The notes beneath the pieces are model-generated. The model saw only the letters and a program-made list of their open reading frames with translations. It was not told the DNA's origin and ran no database searches. A DNA stretch of 64,000 bases from Pelagihabitans sp965238025 (GTDB lineage Bacteria; Bacteroidota; Bacteroidia; Flavobacteriales; Flavobacteriaceae), in contig OZ250162.1 of the NCBI GenBank assembly GCA_965238025.1, forward strand, positions 3,100,001 through 3,164,000, written 5' to 3'. Below, in pieces: positions 26,006-35,617 of the stretch; the stretch's first letter is position 1; each line of letters begins with the position of its first letter. A program made the translations under genes and the position numbers.

Positions 26006-27682
26006 ATGAAATTGAACAAATACAGTAAAAATGTTACTCAGGACCCCACGCAGCCGGCCGCACAGGCAATGCTCTACGCCATAGGCCTGAGTGAAGACGA
26101 CCTAAAAAAACCATTGATAGGTATTGGTAGTACGGGCTATGAGGGCAATCCTTGCAATATGCACTTAAACGATTTGGCTTTAGAGGTTAAGCAGGGCGTA
26201 AATGAAAGTGGGTCTGTAGGCTTGATATTTAATACCATAGGAGTAAGTGATGGGATTTCTATGGGCACGTATGGCATGCGGTACTCCTTGCCATCTCGAG
26301 ACATCATTGCCGATTCTATGGAAACTGTTGTTCAGGCCATGAATTATGACGGTCTGGTTACCGTTGTCGGCTGCGATAAGAATATGCCTGGTGCTTTAAT
26401 GGCCATGATACGTCTGGACCGTCCGTCGGTTTTGGTATATGGGGGAACCATAGCATCCGGATGTTTTAAGGATAAAAAATTAGATGTGGTTTCTGCTTTT
26501 GAAGCGTGGGGAGAGAAAGTTGCCGGAACCATGAATGAAGAAGATTATAAGGGCGTCATACAGAACGCTTGCCCTGGTGCCGGTGCCTGTGGCGGCATGT
26601 ACACGGCAAATACTATGGCATCGGCGATTGAGGCACTTGGTATGGCAATGCCATATAATTCCTCAAACCCCGCAATCGGAAAGACAAAGCAAGATGATGC
26701 GATTCGTTCGGGAAAGGCCATAGGACTACTGCTTGAAAAGGACATTAAGCCCAGTGATATCATTACAAGGAAATCATTTGAAAATGCGGTACGTCTGCTT
26801 ACACTGTTGGGCGGATCTACGAATGCGGTACTTCACTTTTTGGCTATAGCAAAAGCCGCTGAAGTTGAGTTTACCTTAGACGATTTTCAGAAAATTAGTG
26901 ACACCACACCATTTTTGGCAGATCTTAAACCAAGTGGAAAGTTTTTGATGGAAGATGTACATCGCGTTGGTGGTGTTCCGGCGGTTATGAAATTTATGCT
27001 TGAAAATGGAATGCTTCATGGCGATTGCCTCACGGTAACCGGTAAGACCATAGCAGAAAATTTGGCCGATGTACCTAGTTTGTTAAAAGGACAAAAAGTA
27101 ATTAAACCATTGGATGCTCCAATTAAGGAAACAGGACATTTAAGAATACTATATGGCAATCTAGCCGAGAAAGGTGCGGTAGCCAAAATCACCGGTAAGG
27201 AAGGCCTTCATTTCTCAGGTCCGGCTAAAGTATATGATGACGAATTTTTGGCAAATGCCGGAATCGGTCGGGGAGAAGTTAAAAAAGGGGATGTAGTGGT
27301 CATTCGCTACGAAGGTCCTAAAGGAGGGCCGGGGATGCCTGAAATGTTGAAACCTACCGCCGCCATAATGGGTGCCGGTTTGGGTAAAGATGTAGCCTTG
27401 ATTACTGATGGTCGCTTTTCCGGAGGTACACACGGTTTTGTGGTCGGTCATGTTTGCCCTGAGGCACAAGAAGGAGGAACAATTGGTTTATTGAAAGATG
27501 GGGATGTGATCACCATTGACGCAGAAAAGAACAGCATATCAGTTGCTTTAACGGATGCCGAATTGACGGACAGAAGAGAAAACTGGAAGCAGCCCGATTT
27601 GAAAGTCAAAAAAGGAAGTTTATACAAATATGCAAAAACAGTTTCGTCAGCCTCACAAGGTTGTGTTACCGATAAGTTTTAA
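26006..27682 (+). CDS. ilvD: Dihydroxy-acid dehydratase
   Basis: The 558-residue enzyme dehydrates dihydroxy acids to 2-keto acids in Ile and Val synthesis. Iron-sulfur cluster cysteines appear in GCDKNMPGALMA (about residue 123) and CPGAGACGGMYTANTMA (about 189-205), and the C-terminal signature GRFSGGTHGFVVGH is present. The length matches the family. It is the first structural gene after the attenuator and heads ilvD-ilvB-methyltransferase-ilvN-ilvC. Confidence 0.97.
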   Translation: MKLNKYSKNVTQDPTQPAAQAMLYAIGLSEDDLKKPLIGIGSTGYEGNPCNMHLNDLALEVKQGVNESGSVGLIFNTIGVSDGISMGTYGMRYSLPSRDIIADSMETVVQAMNYDGLVTVVGCDKNMPGALMAMIRLDRPSVLVYGGTIASGCFKDKKLDVVSAFEAWGEKVAGTMNEEDYKGVIQNACPGAGACGGMYTANTMASAIEALGMAMPYNSSNPAIGKTKQDDAIRSGKAIGLLLEKDIKPSDIITRKSFENAVRLLTLLGGSTNAVLHFLAIAKAAEVEFTLDDFQKISDTTPFLADLKPSGKFLMEDVHRVGGVPAVMKFMLENGMLHGDCLTVTGKTIAENLADVPSLLKGQKVIKPLDAPIKETGHLRILYGNLAEKGAVAKITGKEGLHFSGPAKVYDDEFLANAGIGRGEVKKGDVVVIRYEGPKGGPGMPEMLKPTAAIMGAGLGKDVALITDGRFSGGTHGFVVGHVCPEAQEGGTIGLLKDGDVITIDAEKNSISVALTDAELTDRRENWKQPDLKVKKGSLYKYAKTVSSASQGCVTDKF

Positions 27683-27736
27683 GAAAGACGAGATAGCTGA
27701 AGAGCCGAATAAATATCAAGTTTTTGAACCCTGATT

Positions 27737-29470
27737 ATGGAAACAGTAAAAGAAAAGCAAAAGGAAACCAAAAAGAAATCAGCTATGAAAATTAGTGGGG
27801 CAGAAGCCATTGTTCATTGTCTTTTGGCGGAAGGTGTTGACCTATTGTATGGTTATCCGGGAGGGGCCATTATGCCCGTTTATGACGAACTATATAAGTT
27901 CCAAGATAAGCTAACCCATATTCTCACGCGCCACGAACAAGGCGCTACCCATGCCGCCCAAGGTTATGCCAGGGTTTCCGGCAAGGTTGGCGTGGCCATG
28001 GCCACCTCAGGACCGGGAGCTACCAATCTGGTTACGGGACTGGCAGACGCCCAGATCGATTCTACCCCAATGGTTTGCATTACTGGACAAGTACCAAGAC
28101 ATTTATTAGGTTCCGATGCTTTTCAAGAGACGGATATTATTGGTATTTCTACCCCTGTAACCAAATGGAATTATCAAATTACCAGGGCTTCGGAGATTCC
28201 AGAGATTATGGCTAAGGCCTTTTATATTGCTAAATCAGGAAGACCGGGACCCGTTTTAATCGATATTACGAAGAATGCCCAGTTTGATGAATTTGAGTTC
28301 AGTTATGAAAAATGTACAGGAGTACGTAGCTACAAGGCAACCCCTAAACCCGATATGAAAGCTATTGAATCCGCAGCCGGCCTTATCAATAATGCCAAAA
28401 GACCTTTTATTGTTTGGGGGCAAGGCGTCATTTTGGGGCAGGCAGAGGAAGAATTGAAGGCGGTCGTCGAAAAAGCAGGGATTCCTGCCGCATGGACGAT
28501 TATGGGCGCCTCGGCATTAGATACGGACCACCCATTAAATGTAGGTATGGTAGGGATGCATGGTAATTATGGCCCTAATATATTGACGAACGAATGCGAT
28601 TTGCTCATTGCTATAGGCATGCGTTTTGATGATCGCGTTACCGGTAGTTTAGATACCTATGCGAAACAGGCAAAAGTGATTCATTTTGAAATCGACCCTG
28701 CCGAAGTCAATAAGAATGTAAAGGCGGATGTTGCCGTTCTCGGGAATTCAAAAGAAACCTTGGCACTGTTGCTTCCCTTACTTAAAGAAAATGAGCATAA
28801 GGAATGGCGTAATACCTTTGCTGAGAAGTATAAAACTGAATTTGATCAAGTCATCAAGAACGACATTCACCCAACAAAGGATGGTCTTACCATGGGCGAA
28901 GTTATTGAGGAAATCAATCTCGCCTCAAAGAACGAGGCCGTAATTGTTACCGATGTAGGGCAGCACCAAATGATAGCTTGTCGTTATGCAAAGTTCAATC
29001 AATCCAAAAGTAACATTACCTCAGGCGGTCTGGGTACTATGGGCTTTGCATTGCCAGCGGCAATAGGTGCAAAAATGGGTGCAATGGATAGGGAAGTCGT
29101 TGCTATTATTGGAGATGGCGGATACCAGATGACGATACAGGAGCTGGGTGTTATTTTTCAGCATCAAATTCCGGTTAAAATCGTTGTATTGAACAACGAT
29201 CATTTGGGAATGGTAAGACAATGGCAGGAGTTATTTTTTGATAAACGGTATGCGTCTACGGTCATGGTGAATCCAGACTTTGTAAAGATTGCTGAAGGGT
29301 ACCATATAGAATCGAAAAGAGTTAGTGAGCGCAAAAATTTAAAAGCTACCATTCAAGAAATGATAGCTTCAGATAAGCCCTACTTCTTAGAAGTAAAAGT
29401 TGAAAAAGAGGACAATGTATTTCCGATGATACCCTCTGGGGCTTCGGTTTCAGATGTGCGATTAAAATAA
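27737..29470 (+). CDS. ilvB: Acetolactate synthase large subunit
   Basis: The 577-residue enzyme condenses pyruvate units, or pyruvate with 2-oxobutyrate, as the first common step of Val, Leu and Ile synthesis. It uses thiamine diphosphate. The catalytic glutamate lies in ILTRHEQGATHAAQGYAR, and the cofactor/Mg motif is GDGGYQMTIQEL with the following NNDHLGMVRQWQ. The N-terminal 20 residues are Lys-rich and variable. It is followed by a methyltransferase gene instead of directly by ilvN, which is unusual. Confidence 0.97.
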   Translation: METVKEKQKETKKKSAMKISGAEAIVHCLLAEGVDLLYGYPGGAIMPVYDELYKFQDKLTHILTRHEQGATHAAQGYARVSGKVGVAMATSGPGATNLVTGLADAQIDSTPMVCITGQVPRHLLGSDAFQETDIIGISTPVTKWNYQITRASEIPEIMAKAFYIAKSGRPGPVLIDITKNAQFDEFEFSYEKCTGVRSYKATPKPDMKAIESAAGLINNAKRPFIVWGQGVILGQAEEELKAVVEKAGIPAAWTIMGASALDTDHPLNVGMVGMHGNYGPNILTNECDLLIAIGMRFDDRVTGSLDTYAKQAKVIHFEIDPAEVNKNVKADVAVLGNSKETLALLLPLLKENEHKEWRNTFAEKYKTEFDQVIKNDIHPTKDGLTMGEVIEEINLASKNEAVIVTDVGQHQMIACRYAKFNQSKSNITSGGLGTMGFALPAAIGAKMGAMDREVVAIIGDGGYQMTIQELGVIFQHQIPVKIVVLNNDHLGMVRQWQELFFDKRYASTVMVNPDFVKIAEGYHIESKRVSERKNLKATIQEMIASDKPYFLEVKVEKEDNVFPMIPSGASVSDVRLK

Positions 29471-29481
29471 TAAGTCGCATC

Positions 29482-29499
29482 GCCGGTCGGCAGACTGGC
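29482..29499 (+). repeat. Small GC-rich hairpin before the operon methyltransferase gene
   Basis: GCCGGTC (29482-29488) pairs with GACTGGC (29493-29499) through seven pairs, one of them G-U, around a GGCA loop. It lies 13 or 19 bases before the methyltransferase start, depending on which Met is used. It resembles the GC-rich palindromes common in flavobacterial intergenic DNA. Confidence 0.55.
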
Positions 29500-29512
29500 C
29501 AGGACTGATAGG

Positions 29513-30100
29513 ATGATTATGAACGATTCAAAGATTAAAGACATACCGAACATTCATTCAGAGATTGAGCAAAAGTCAGTCGATATAGGTTTTACCATGC
29601 CGTCAGATTTGTACGTAGGTACGTTGCTAAAGACTTTAATCAGTTCAAAACCGTCAGGTAATTTTTTAGAGCTGGGCACGGGTATTGGATTAAGTCTTTC
29701 TTGGATGGTTGATGGAATGGATGAAGGTTCGTGCCTGACCACGGTAGATAATGAGCAGGATTTGATTGGTATTGTAAAAGGATATTTTGATAAGGACCAG
29801 CGCATAACAATTGTTTGTGCTGATGCCACAGATTGGATAAAGCAGTATCATGGGCCTATGTTCGATTTGGTATTTGCAGATGCTTGGCCCGGAAAATATA
29901 GCGAAACGGAAGAAATTTTGGCACTCGTAAAAGTAGGAGGGTTTTATGTTGTTGATGATATGAGTTTTCAATCGAATTGGCCAGATGGGCACGAAAAAAA
30001 TGTGGACCGTTTAGTAGCCTATTTAGAAATGAGGGAAGATTTTACCCTGACCAAACTAAATTGGTCCACTGGATTGATTATAGCGGTAAAAACAAACTAA
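29513..30100 (+). CDS. Class I SAM-dependent methyltransferase inside the ilv operon
   Basis: The 195-residue protein shows methyltransferase motif I (LELGTGIGLSLSW, about residues 47-59), an acidic residue ending strand 2 (TTVDNEQDL), and a motif II-like segment DLVFADAWPGKYSE, then GGFYVVDDM. It resembles O-methyltransferases acting on small molecules. Its place between ilvB and ilvN suggests co-expression with branched-chain amino acid synthesis, but no step of that pathway needs it. Starts at 29513 and 29519 are both possible. The substrate is unknown. Confidence 0.8.
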   Translation: MIMNDSKIKDIPNIHSEIEQKSVDIGFTMPSDLYVGTLLKTLISSKPSGNFLELGTGIGLSLSWMVDGMDEGSCLTTVDNEQDLIGIVKGYFDKDQRITIVCADATDWIKQYHGPMFDLVFADAWPGKYSETEEILALVKVGGFYVVDDMSFQSNWPDGHEKNVDRLVAYLEMREDFTLTKLNWSTGLIIAVKTN

Positions 30101-30165
30101 TGATAAGGTCGCGGGAGCGAAATATAAATAATTCACTGATTAGTAAGAATTAGAAATAAGTAGTA

Positions 30166-30690
30166 ATGGAAAAAGAATGGTTCACCATCTCCGTGTATTC
30201 TGAGAATAACGTTGGATTGTTAAACAGAATCTCAGGAATATTTTTAAAAAGGCATATCAATATAGAAAGTTTGAACGTGTCTAAATCGGAAATTGATGAT
30301 GTTTCTAAGTTTACGATTGTTGTGCATACCACTGAAAAATGGGTACATAATATTGTTGGGCAGCTAGAAAAACAAATAGAGGTCATAAAGGCATTTTATC
30401 ATACTGATGACGAGACCATCTACCAAGAATCGGCACTTTTTAAAATAGCTTCTGATTTATTGTTCGATGAACGCCAAATTCAAAATATCATCAAGGATCA
30501 CAATGCACAAATTGTTACGGTGGCAAGAGGCTTTTTTGTTTTGGCAAAATCGGGACGCAGGCATGAAATTGATGAAATGCATGACGAATTGAAACCGTTT
30601 GGGATTATGCAGTTTGTGAGATCGGGACGTATTTCTGTTTCAAAGGAGGAAATGCAAATTTCAGCATTAATAAAAGAGTTTCAACATTAA
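30166..30690 (+). CDS. ilvN: Acetolactate synthase small (regulatory) subunit
   Basis: The 174-residue protein begins with an ACT domain (FTISVYSENNVGLLNRISGIFLKRHINIESLNVSKSEID), the effector-binding domain that gives valine feedback inhibition, and continues with the family's C-terminal domain (about 80-165). It associates with the IlvB catalytic subunit. The operon order is interrupted by a methyltransferase gene. The length matches the family's usual 160-175 residues. Confidence 0.94.
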   Translation: MEKEWFTISVYSENNVGLLNRISGIFLKRHINIESLNVSKSEIDDVSKFTIVVHTTEKWVHNIVGQLEKQIEVIKAFYHTDDETIYQESALFKIASDLLFDERQIQNIIKDHNAQIVTVARGFFVLAKSGRRHEIDEMHDELKPFGIMQFVRSGRISVSKEEMQISALIKEFQH

Positions 30691-30721
30691 ATTCCCCTTA
30701 TAAAAAAGGGATTATGGGGGC
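30690..30721. repeat. Imperfect C/G-rich inverted repeat after ilvN
   Basis: AATTCCCCTT is followed by an A-rich run and ATGGGGG. It resembles the AATTCCCCTTTT/AAAAAGGGGG element after ilvC and may be a degenerate copy of the same intergenic repeat. The pairing is weak, so it is not called a terminator. Confidence 0.4.
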
Positions 30722-30750
30722 ATTTTTCTAAACAAATAAGAACATTAACG

Positions 30751-30772
30751 CATTCCCTTCTTCAAGGGAATG
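30751..30772 (+). repeat. CTTC-loop hairpin 19 nt before ilvC
   Basis: CATTCCCTT and AAGGGAATG form a perfect nine-bp stem around a CTTC loop. There is no T-run behind it, so it is not a terminator for ilvN. Three relatives occur before other genes in the window at nearly the same distance. Confidence 0.8.
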
Positions 30773-30791
30773 AAAAATAAATAATCTATTC

Positions 30792-32261
30792 ATGGCAAAT
30801 TACTTTAATACACTATCATTAAGAGATCAGTTGACCCAGTTGGGGAAATGTAGGTTTATGGAATCTAGTGAGTTCTCTGATGGCGTATCGGCTTTAAAAG
30901 GAAAGAAAATAGTAATCGTTGGTTGTGGGGCGCAAGGCTTGAACCAAGGTCTAAACATGCGGGACTCTGGTCTTGATATTAGTTATGCACTTCGTGAAGG
31001 AGCGATAAAAGAGAAAAGGGCCTCTTATGTCAATGCCACCGAGAACGGATTTACAGTAGGTACCTATGAGGAATTGATTCCAGATGCAGATTTAGTCATC
31101 AACCTAACACCGGACAAACAGCACACCAATGTGGTCAGTACGGTAATGCCATTGATGAAACAAGGGGCAACCTTATCCTATTCACATGGCTTTAATATTG
31201 TGGAAGAAGGCATGCAAATTCGTAAGGATCTCACCGTAATCATGGTTGCACCCAAATGTCCTGGTTCTGAAGTTCGGGAGGAATATAAAAGAGGTTTCGG
31301 GGTTCCGACCTTGATTGCCGTGCATCCTGACAATGACCCTCAAGGAAAAGGCTTGGAACAAGCAAAGGCCTATGCCGTGGGTACCGGAGGCCATCGTGCA
31401 GGAGTTCTAATGTCTTCTTTTGTTGCGGAGGTAAAATCGGATTTGATGGGAGAGCAGACCATTCTTTGCGGATTGCTTCAAACCGGGTCTATTCTTTGTT
31501 TTGATAAAATGTTGGAGAAAGGCATTGATGCAGGTTATGCATCTAAGTTAATCCAATATGGATGGGAAACGATTACAGAAGGAATGAAATATGGCGGAAT
31601 AACGAATATGATGGATCGCCTTTCAAATCCTGCAAAAATTAAGGCTTTTGAACTGTCAGAGGAGCTTAAGACTATAATGCGACCACTTTTTCAAAAGCAT
31701 ATGGATGATATTATGACAGGTCATTTTTCTAAAACAATGATGGAAGATTGGGCCAATGATGATAAAAATCTTTTAACATGGAGAGCTGCTACAGGTGAAA
31801 CTGCCTTTGAAAAAACAGCTGCTAGCGATATGGATATTAGTGAACAAGAGTTTTATGACAATGGCGTGTTGATGGTTGCTATGGTGCGGGCAGGGGTAGA
31901 GCTTGCTTTTGAGTCAATGACCGAATCAGGGATCATTGCGGAATCCGCATATTACGAATCGTTGCACGAAACACCATTGATCGCGAATACCATTGCCAGA
32001 AAAAAACTGTTCGAAATGAATCGTGTTATTTCCGACACTGCAGAATATGGCTGTTATTTATTTGATCATGCCTGTAAACCGCTATTGGCCGATTTTATGA
32101 CTAAAATCGATACCGATGTAATCGGTACTTCGTATGCAGATGGAAATTCAGTAGATAATGCCAAATTGATAACGGTAAACAAAACGTTACGGGAACATCC
32201 TGTAGAAATTGTTGGAGCTCGATTACGTGAGTCAATGACGGCAATGAAACCAATTGTTTAG
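30792..32261 (+). CDS. ilvC: Ketol-acid reductoisomerase, class II
   Basis: The enzyme has 489 residues, the long class II form found in enterobacteria and Bacteroidota. It shows the NADPH-binding loop VGCGAQGLNQGLNMRDSG (about 43-60) and two C-terminal knotted domains. It isomerises and reduces acetolactate or acetohydroxybutyrate to dihydroxy acids. Typical late segments such as HETPLIANTIARKKLFEMNRVISDTAEYG are present. It is the last ilv gene here; ilvA does not follow. Confidence 0.96.
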   Translation: MANYFNTLSLRDQLTQLGKCRFMESSEFSDGVSALKGKKIVIVGCGAQGLNQGLNMRDSGLDISYALREGAIKEKRASYVNATENGFTVGTYEELIPDADLVINLTPDKQHTNVVSTVMPLMKQGATLSYSHGFNIVEEGMQIRKDLTVIMVAPKCPGSEVREEYKRGFGVPTLIAVHPDNDPQGKGLEQAKAYAVGTGGHRAGVLMSSFVAEVKSDLMGEQTILCGLLQTGSILCFDKMLEKGIDAGYASKLIQYGWETITEGMKYGGITNMMDRLSNPAKIKAFELSEELKTIMRPLFQKHMDDIMTGHFSKTMMEDWANDDKNLLTWRAATGETAFEKTAASDMDISEQEFYDNGVLMVAMVRAGVELAFESMTESGIIAESAYYESLHETPLIANTIARKKLFEMNRVISDTAEYGCYLFDHACKPLLADFMTKIDTDVIGTSYADGNSVDNAKLITVNKTLREHPVEIVGARLRESMTAMKPIV

Positions 32262-32302
32262 CGCGATAGACCAAACAATTTCACTTAAATAGAAACATAC
32301 AA

Positions 32303-32330
32303 AATTCCCCTTTTCTGTTGAAAAAGGGGG
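32303..32330 (+). terminator. Hairpin after ilvC (possible terminator)
   Basis: CCCCTTTTC (32307-32315) pairs with GAAAAAGGGG (32320-32329) with one bulged A and a TGTT loop. A T-rich tract comes about 15 bases later, not immediately. It may act as the end of the ilv operon or be a repeat element. Confidence 0.5.
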
Positions 32331-32486
32331 ATATATTTCGTTTTTTATAGGCTATACCCGTTTATTGAAGGCTAATACCTCCTTATTTTTCATAGGGAGA
32401 AGTCCATTCAACCAACTAGAACTGAAAATAATTCTAAGGTTGGTAACTATTATTTCATTTTTTACACAGGAACATAAAACTATAAG

Positions 32487-34079
32487 ATGATCAAAGAAAA
32501 TATAGCTATTCCGACTGAATTTCAAATTGATAGCCCCATACATCAAAAAAACTATTTGGTAAATGGCGAACTTAAAAGATGGAGTGGAGAAACTGCAGAT
32601 GTATATTCCACGATTTCTTCAACTGAGGATTATGCACCCACGTTTTTGGGAAGTGCACCTAATATGGGGGAGTCTGAAGCTTTAGATGCCCTAGATGCGG
32701 CTGTGAAGGCCTTTGGAAAAGGCCAGGGAACATGGCCCACCATGCGGGTACGTGATCGTATTGAATGTATGGAGCAATTTGTTGAAAAAATGAAGACCAA
32801 ACGCGAGGAGGTCGTAAAATTGCTCATGTGGGAAATTGGGAAAACCTTACCCGATTCCGAAAAGGAATTTGATCGTACGGTGGATTACATTTATGACACC
32901 ATTGAGAATTATAAACAGCTAGACCGGAATTCAGCCAAGTTTCAAAAAAACTCAGGTGTTTTGGCACATATACGGCGTGGGCCTTTAGGCGTAGTGCTCT
33001 GTTTGGGGCCATATAACTATCCCCTGAACGAAACCTTTTGCTTATTGATACCAGCAATATTGATGGGAAATACCGCTGTTTTTAAACCCGCAAAAATTGG
33101 GGTATTGCTTATAACACCCTTACTGGAAGCTTTTCAAGAGAGTTTCCCCAAAGGAGTGGTCAATATACTGTTCGGTAGGGGAAGAGCCATTGCCGGTCCT
33201 ATTATGAAAACAGGCAAGATTGATGTTTTGGCCCTTATTGGTCATAGCTCATCGGCCAATGCGCTACAGGAACAACACCCAAAAAGTAACCGATTACGAT
33301 TGGTATTGGGATTAGAGGCAAAAAACCCTGCAATCGTATTGCCTGATGCAGATCTGGATTTAACTATCAATGAATGCTTGGCAGGAACTTTATCTTTTAA
33401 TGGGCAGCGCTGCACGGCTTTAAAGGTGGTTTATGTTCACGATGAGGTCGTTGATAAGTTTAACGAACGTTTTGCCGCTGAAGTTGATAAACTATCTTTT
33501 GGGAACCCTTGGGAAAAAGATGTAAAACTCACCCCACTACCTGAACCGGATAAACCGGCATATGTTCAAGAGCTGTTGGATGATGCGATTGCAAAGGGCG
33601 CAAAAATATTGAACAAAAAAGGTGGTCAACATTCTGACAACTATATTTGGCCTCCTGTTTTATACCCAGTAACCAAAGAAATGCGCGTGTATGAGGAGGA
33701 GCAATTCGGGCCGATTATTCCCATACTATCCTTCAACGATATAGAACAGCCCTTGGATGACATGGCAGAGAGCAATTACGGACAACAAGTGAGTTTGTTC
33801 GGTAAAAACGTGCATACTTTGGCGCCATTGATCGATACCTTGGCTAATTTAGTCTGTAGGGTAAACTTGAATAGTTCATGTCAGCGCGGTCCGGATGCTT
33901 ATCCCTTTACGGGAAGAAAAGATTCCGCTGTAGCTACATTGAGTGTTCACGATGCCTTGCGCTCATTCTCCATACGGACTTTCGTAGCCTCGAAAGACAA
34001 TGAATTGAACAATGAAATTTTAGAGCAATTGCTGGAAACGCGATTGTCTAATTTTGTGAGTACGGATTACATTCTCTAA
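32487..34079 (+). CDS. gapN: NADP-dependent glyceraldehyde-3-phosphate dehydrogenase-like aldehyde dehydrogenase
   Basis: The 530-residue protein belongs to the aldehyde dehydrogenase superfamily. The catalytic cysteine is in FNGQRCTALK (Cys309) and the general-base glutamate region is LGLEAKNPAIV. RCTALK and NSSCQRGPDAYPFTGRKDS are typical of the non-phosphorylating GapN-type clade. It would oxidise glyceraldehyde 3-phosphate directly to 3-phosphoglycerate with NADP+. Flavobacterial members are about this long. It has its own upstream region of 225 bases after ilvC. Substrate choice is from family resemblance only. Confidence 0.82.
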   Translation: MIKENIAIPTEFQIDSPIHQKNYLVNGELKRWSGETADVYSTISSTEDYAPTFLGSAPNMGESEALDALDAAVKAFGKGQGTWPTMRVRDRIECMEQFVEKMKTKREEVVKLLMWEIGKTLPDSEKEFDRTVDYIYDTIENYKQLDRNSAKFQKNSGVLAHIRRGPLGVVLCLGPYNYPLNETFCLLIPAILMGNTAVFKPAKIGVLLITPLLEAFQESFPKGVVNILFGRGRAIAGPIMKTGKIDVLALIGHSSSANALQEQHPKSNRLRLVLGLEAKNPAIVLPDADLDLTINECLAGTLSFNGQRCTALKVVYVHDEVVDKFNERFAAEVDKLSFGNPWEKDVKLTPLPEPDKPAYVQELLDDAIAKGAKILNKKGGQHSDNYIWPPVLYPVTKEMRVYEEEQFGPIIPILSFNDIEQPLDDMAESNYGQQVSLFGKNVHTLAPLIDTLANLVCRVNLNSSCQRGPDAYPFTGRKDSAVATLSVHDALRSFSIRTFVASKDNELNNEILEQLLETRLSNFVSTDYIL

Positions 34080-34257
34080 TTGCTAGCCTGAAAAATAATA
34101 ATAACCTTTGGTGAAATCTAGACTTTTTTGTTTCTGGCATTTGGTTTTGATTTAGCTAAGATGATAGACTTTCAATTATTTCCCCTTTAAGCTAAATTGG
34201 AAATTTGCTAAAAAAAGGATACCTTTTTAGTATTCCTAACCATTTTAGCCTTGATTT

Positions 34258-35109
34258 ATGAGCTTTGAAGTCCATGCCGATCTTGTACCCTTATTTCGTG
34301 GGTTGGTAACCGGGCTGCAACCTTTTGCAACTGCGCAACAGGTAGAATTGGGGTTTGAAGCTAAAGTTGAAAACTTATTTGCCTCCTATAATCCTGCAGA
34401 GGCTCTTTCAGAAATTACCGTGCTACTAAGTCGCATTATTGCATTTATACCGCAATCTTACAAGGTTATGGTCTCTGTTGAAAAATGTAATGAACATGGT
34501 GAAGGTTGCCTTCTTAGAATCCGAAATACTGGGGTAGATCTCTCTAAGTTGGGTGAAATCTTATCATCGGTAAGTGAAGGGCTTTCGGTAGAGCGTTTGG
34601 AAAAAGGAACTTGTTTCATTGTTGAGATTCCAATAAACCAGGTTGAATCCAAATCACTGAAAACGGGACAAAAGCAATCCCTGTTACCAAAACAATATCC
34701 GATGTACCATTCTGTGATGAACAGACGACTTTTCAATCACTTTGCGAATTCAAAACATTTAGAGGAAGCAGCGTCAAAAAGAAACATTAACGAAGGTGTT
34801 TTTTTAAAGAAAATAAATGCTGTTATCAAATCAAGAATGGACGATTCGGATTTCAAGGTCGATCAATTGGCGGATGCCGTGGCTTTAAGTCGAACGCAAT
34901 TGTTTCGAAAACTCAAAAGACTTACACAAATGTCTCCACAAAAATACTTGCGCTTTGTACGTTTAGAAACGGCAAAAAAGTTATTGCAATCCAATGATAG
35001 GGAGCTAAATGTAAGTGAAGTCTGTTATAAGGTGGGGTTTGCTAGTAAAAGTCACTTTACCCGATCGTTCCAAAAAGAGTTTGGATTCAATCCATCTAGC
35101 TTCAAATAA
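34258..35109 (+). CDS. AraC-family regulator with a remnant kinase ATPase-like domain
   Basis: The 283-residue protein ends with a clear AraC helix-turn-helix pair (about 185-283, DQLADAVALSRTQLFRKLKRL and VGFASKSHFTRSFQKEFGFNPSSFK). The N-terminal 125 residues look like a shrunken HATPase domain: NPAEALSEITVLLSRIIAFIP recalls an N-box helix, and EGLSVERLEKGTCFIVEIPI recalls the end of that fold. No H-box or G2 box is intact. It looks like the C-terminal half of a hybrid two-component sensor of the Bacteroidota type that lost its sensor and kinase parts. Nucleotide binding is doubtful. Confidence 0.78.
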   Translation: MSFEVHADLVPLFRGLVTGLQPFATAQQVELGFEAKVENLFASYNPAEALSEITVLLSRIIAFIPQSYKVMVSVEKCNEHGEGCLLRIRNTGVDLSKLGEILSSVSEGLSVERLEKGTCFIVEIPINQVESKSLKTGQKQSLLPKQYPMYHSVMNRRLFNHFANSKHLEEAASKRNINEGVFLKKINAVIKSRMDDSDFKVDQLADAVALSRTQLFRKLKRLTQMSPQKYLRFVRLETAKKLLQSNDRELNVSEVCYKVGFASKSHFTRSFQKEFGFNPSSFK

Positions 35110-35224
35110 GTTAAAACATGCAACAGGTACACAAATTTTCGCAACAAGCGGTCAATTTTTGCATTTTTTGAGGCCTTAATTTTGAGTAAGGAAAAAAATA
35201 TAGTATTAATCTCAAACTTAAGTT

Positions 35225-35617
35225 ATGGATCATCTAAAGAAGAACAGGGAGTTTATCATGAGGTACTTCAACGCTGTTTCGGGGAAGGAAAAGACCAGGG
35301 AACTCTGCGAACAATATACCACAGATGAAAATTTGATTGAGCATATTGAATTTTTTGAAAGCGCCTTTCCGAAATACGAGCTCTTTATTGAAGAAATGAT
35401 TACCGAAGGCAATAAGGTTGTAGTGAAAGGCCGAGCAACTGGTACGCACAAGGGCGAATTGAATGGCATTCCACCGACCGGAAAACAAATGGACCTTCCA
35501 TTTGTAATTCGTTACACCATCGAAAATGAAATTATTACTGATATGTGGCTTATTGCAGATCAGATGATATTGATGGAACAATTGGGAGTTATGGAACCTG
35601 AGGGCACAGCGAGCTAA
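35225..35617 (+). CDS. SnoaL-like ester cyclase / NTF2-fold protein
   Basis: The 130-residue protein fits the SnoaL/NTF2-like fold: an N-terminal helix pair, then strands around GNKVVVKGRATGTHKGELNGIPPTGKQMDLPFVIRYTIENEIITDMWLIADQM. The segment G-x-PPTGK is common in the SnoaL-like ester cyclase group. Members bind diverse small molecules and many lack a known reaction. It stands alone, 115 bases after the AraC-type regulator, which might control it. Confidence 0.8.
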   Translation: MDHLKKNREFIMRYFNAVSGKEKTRELCEQYTTDENLIEHIEFFESAFPKYELFIEEMITEGNKVVVKGRATGTHKGELNGIPPTGKQMDLPFVIRYTIENEIITDMWLIADQMILMEQLGVMEPEGTAS

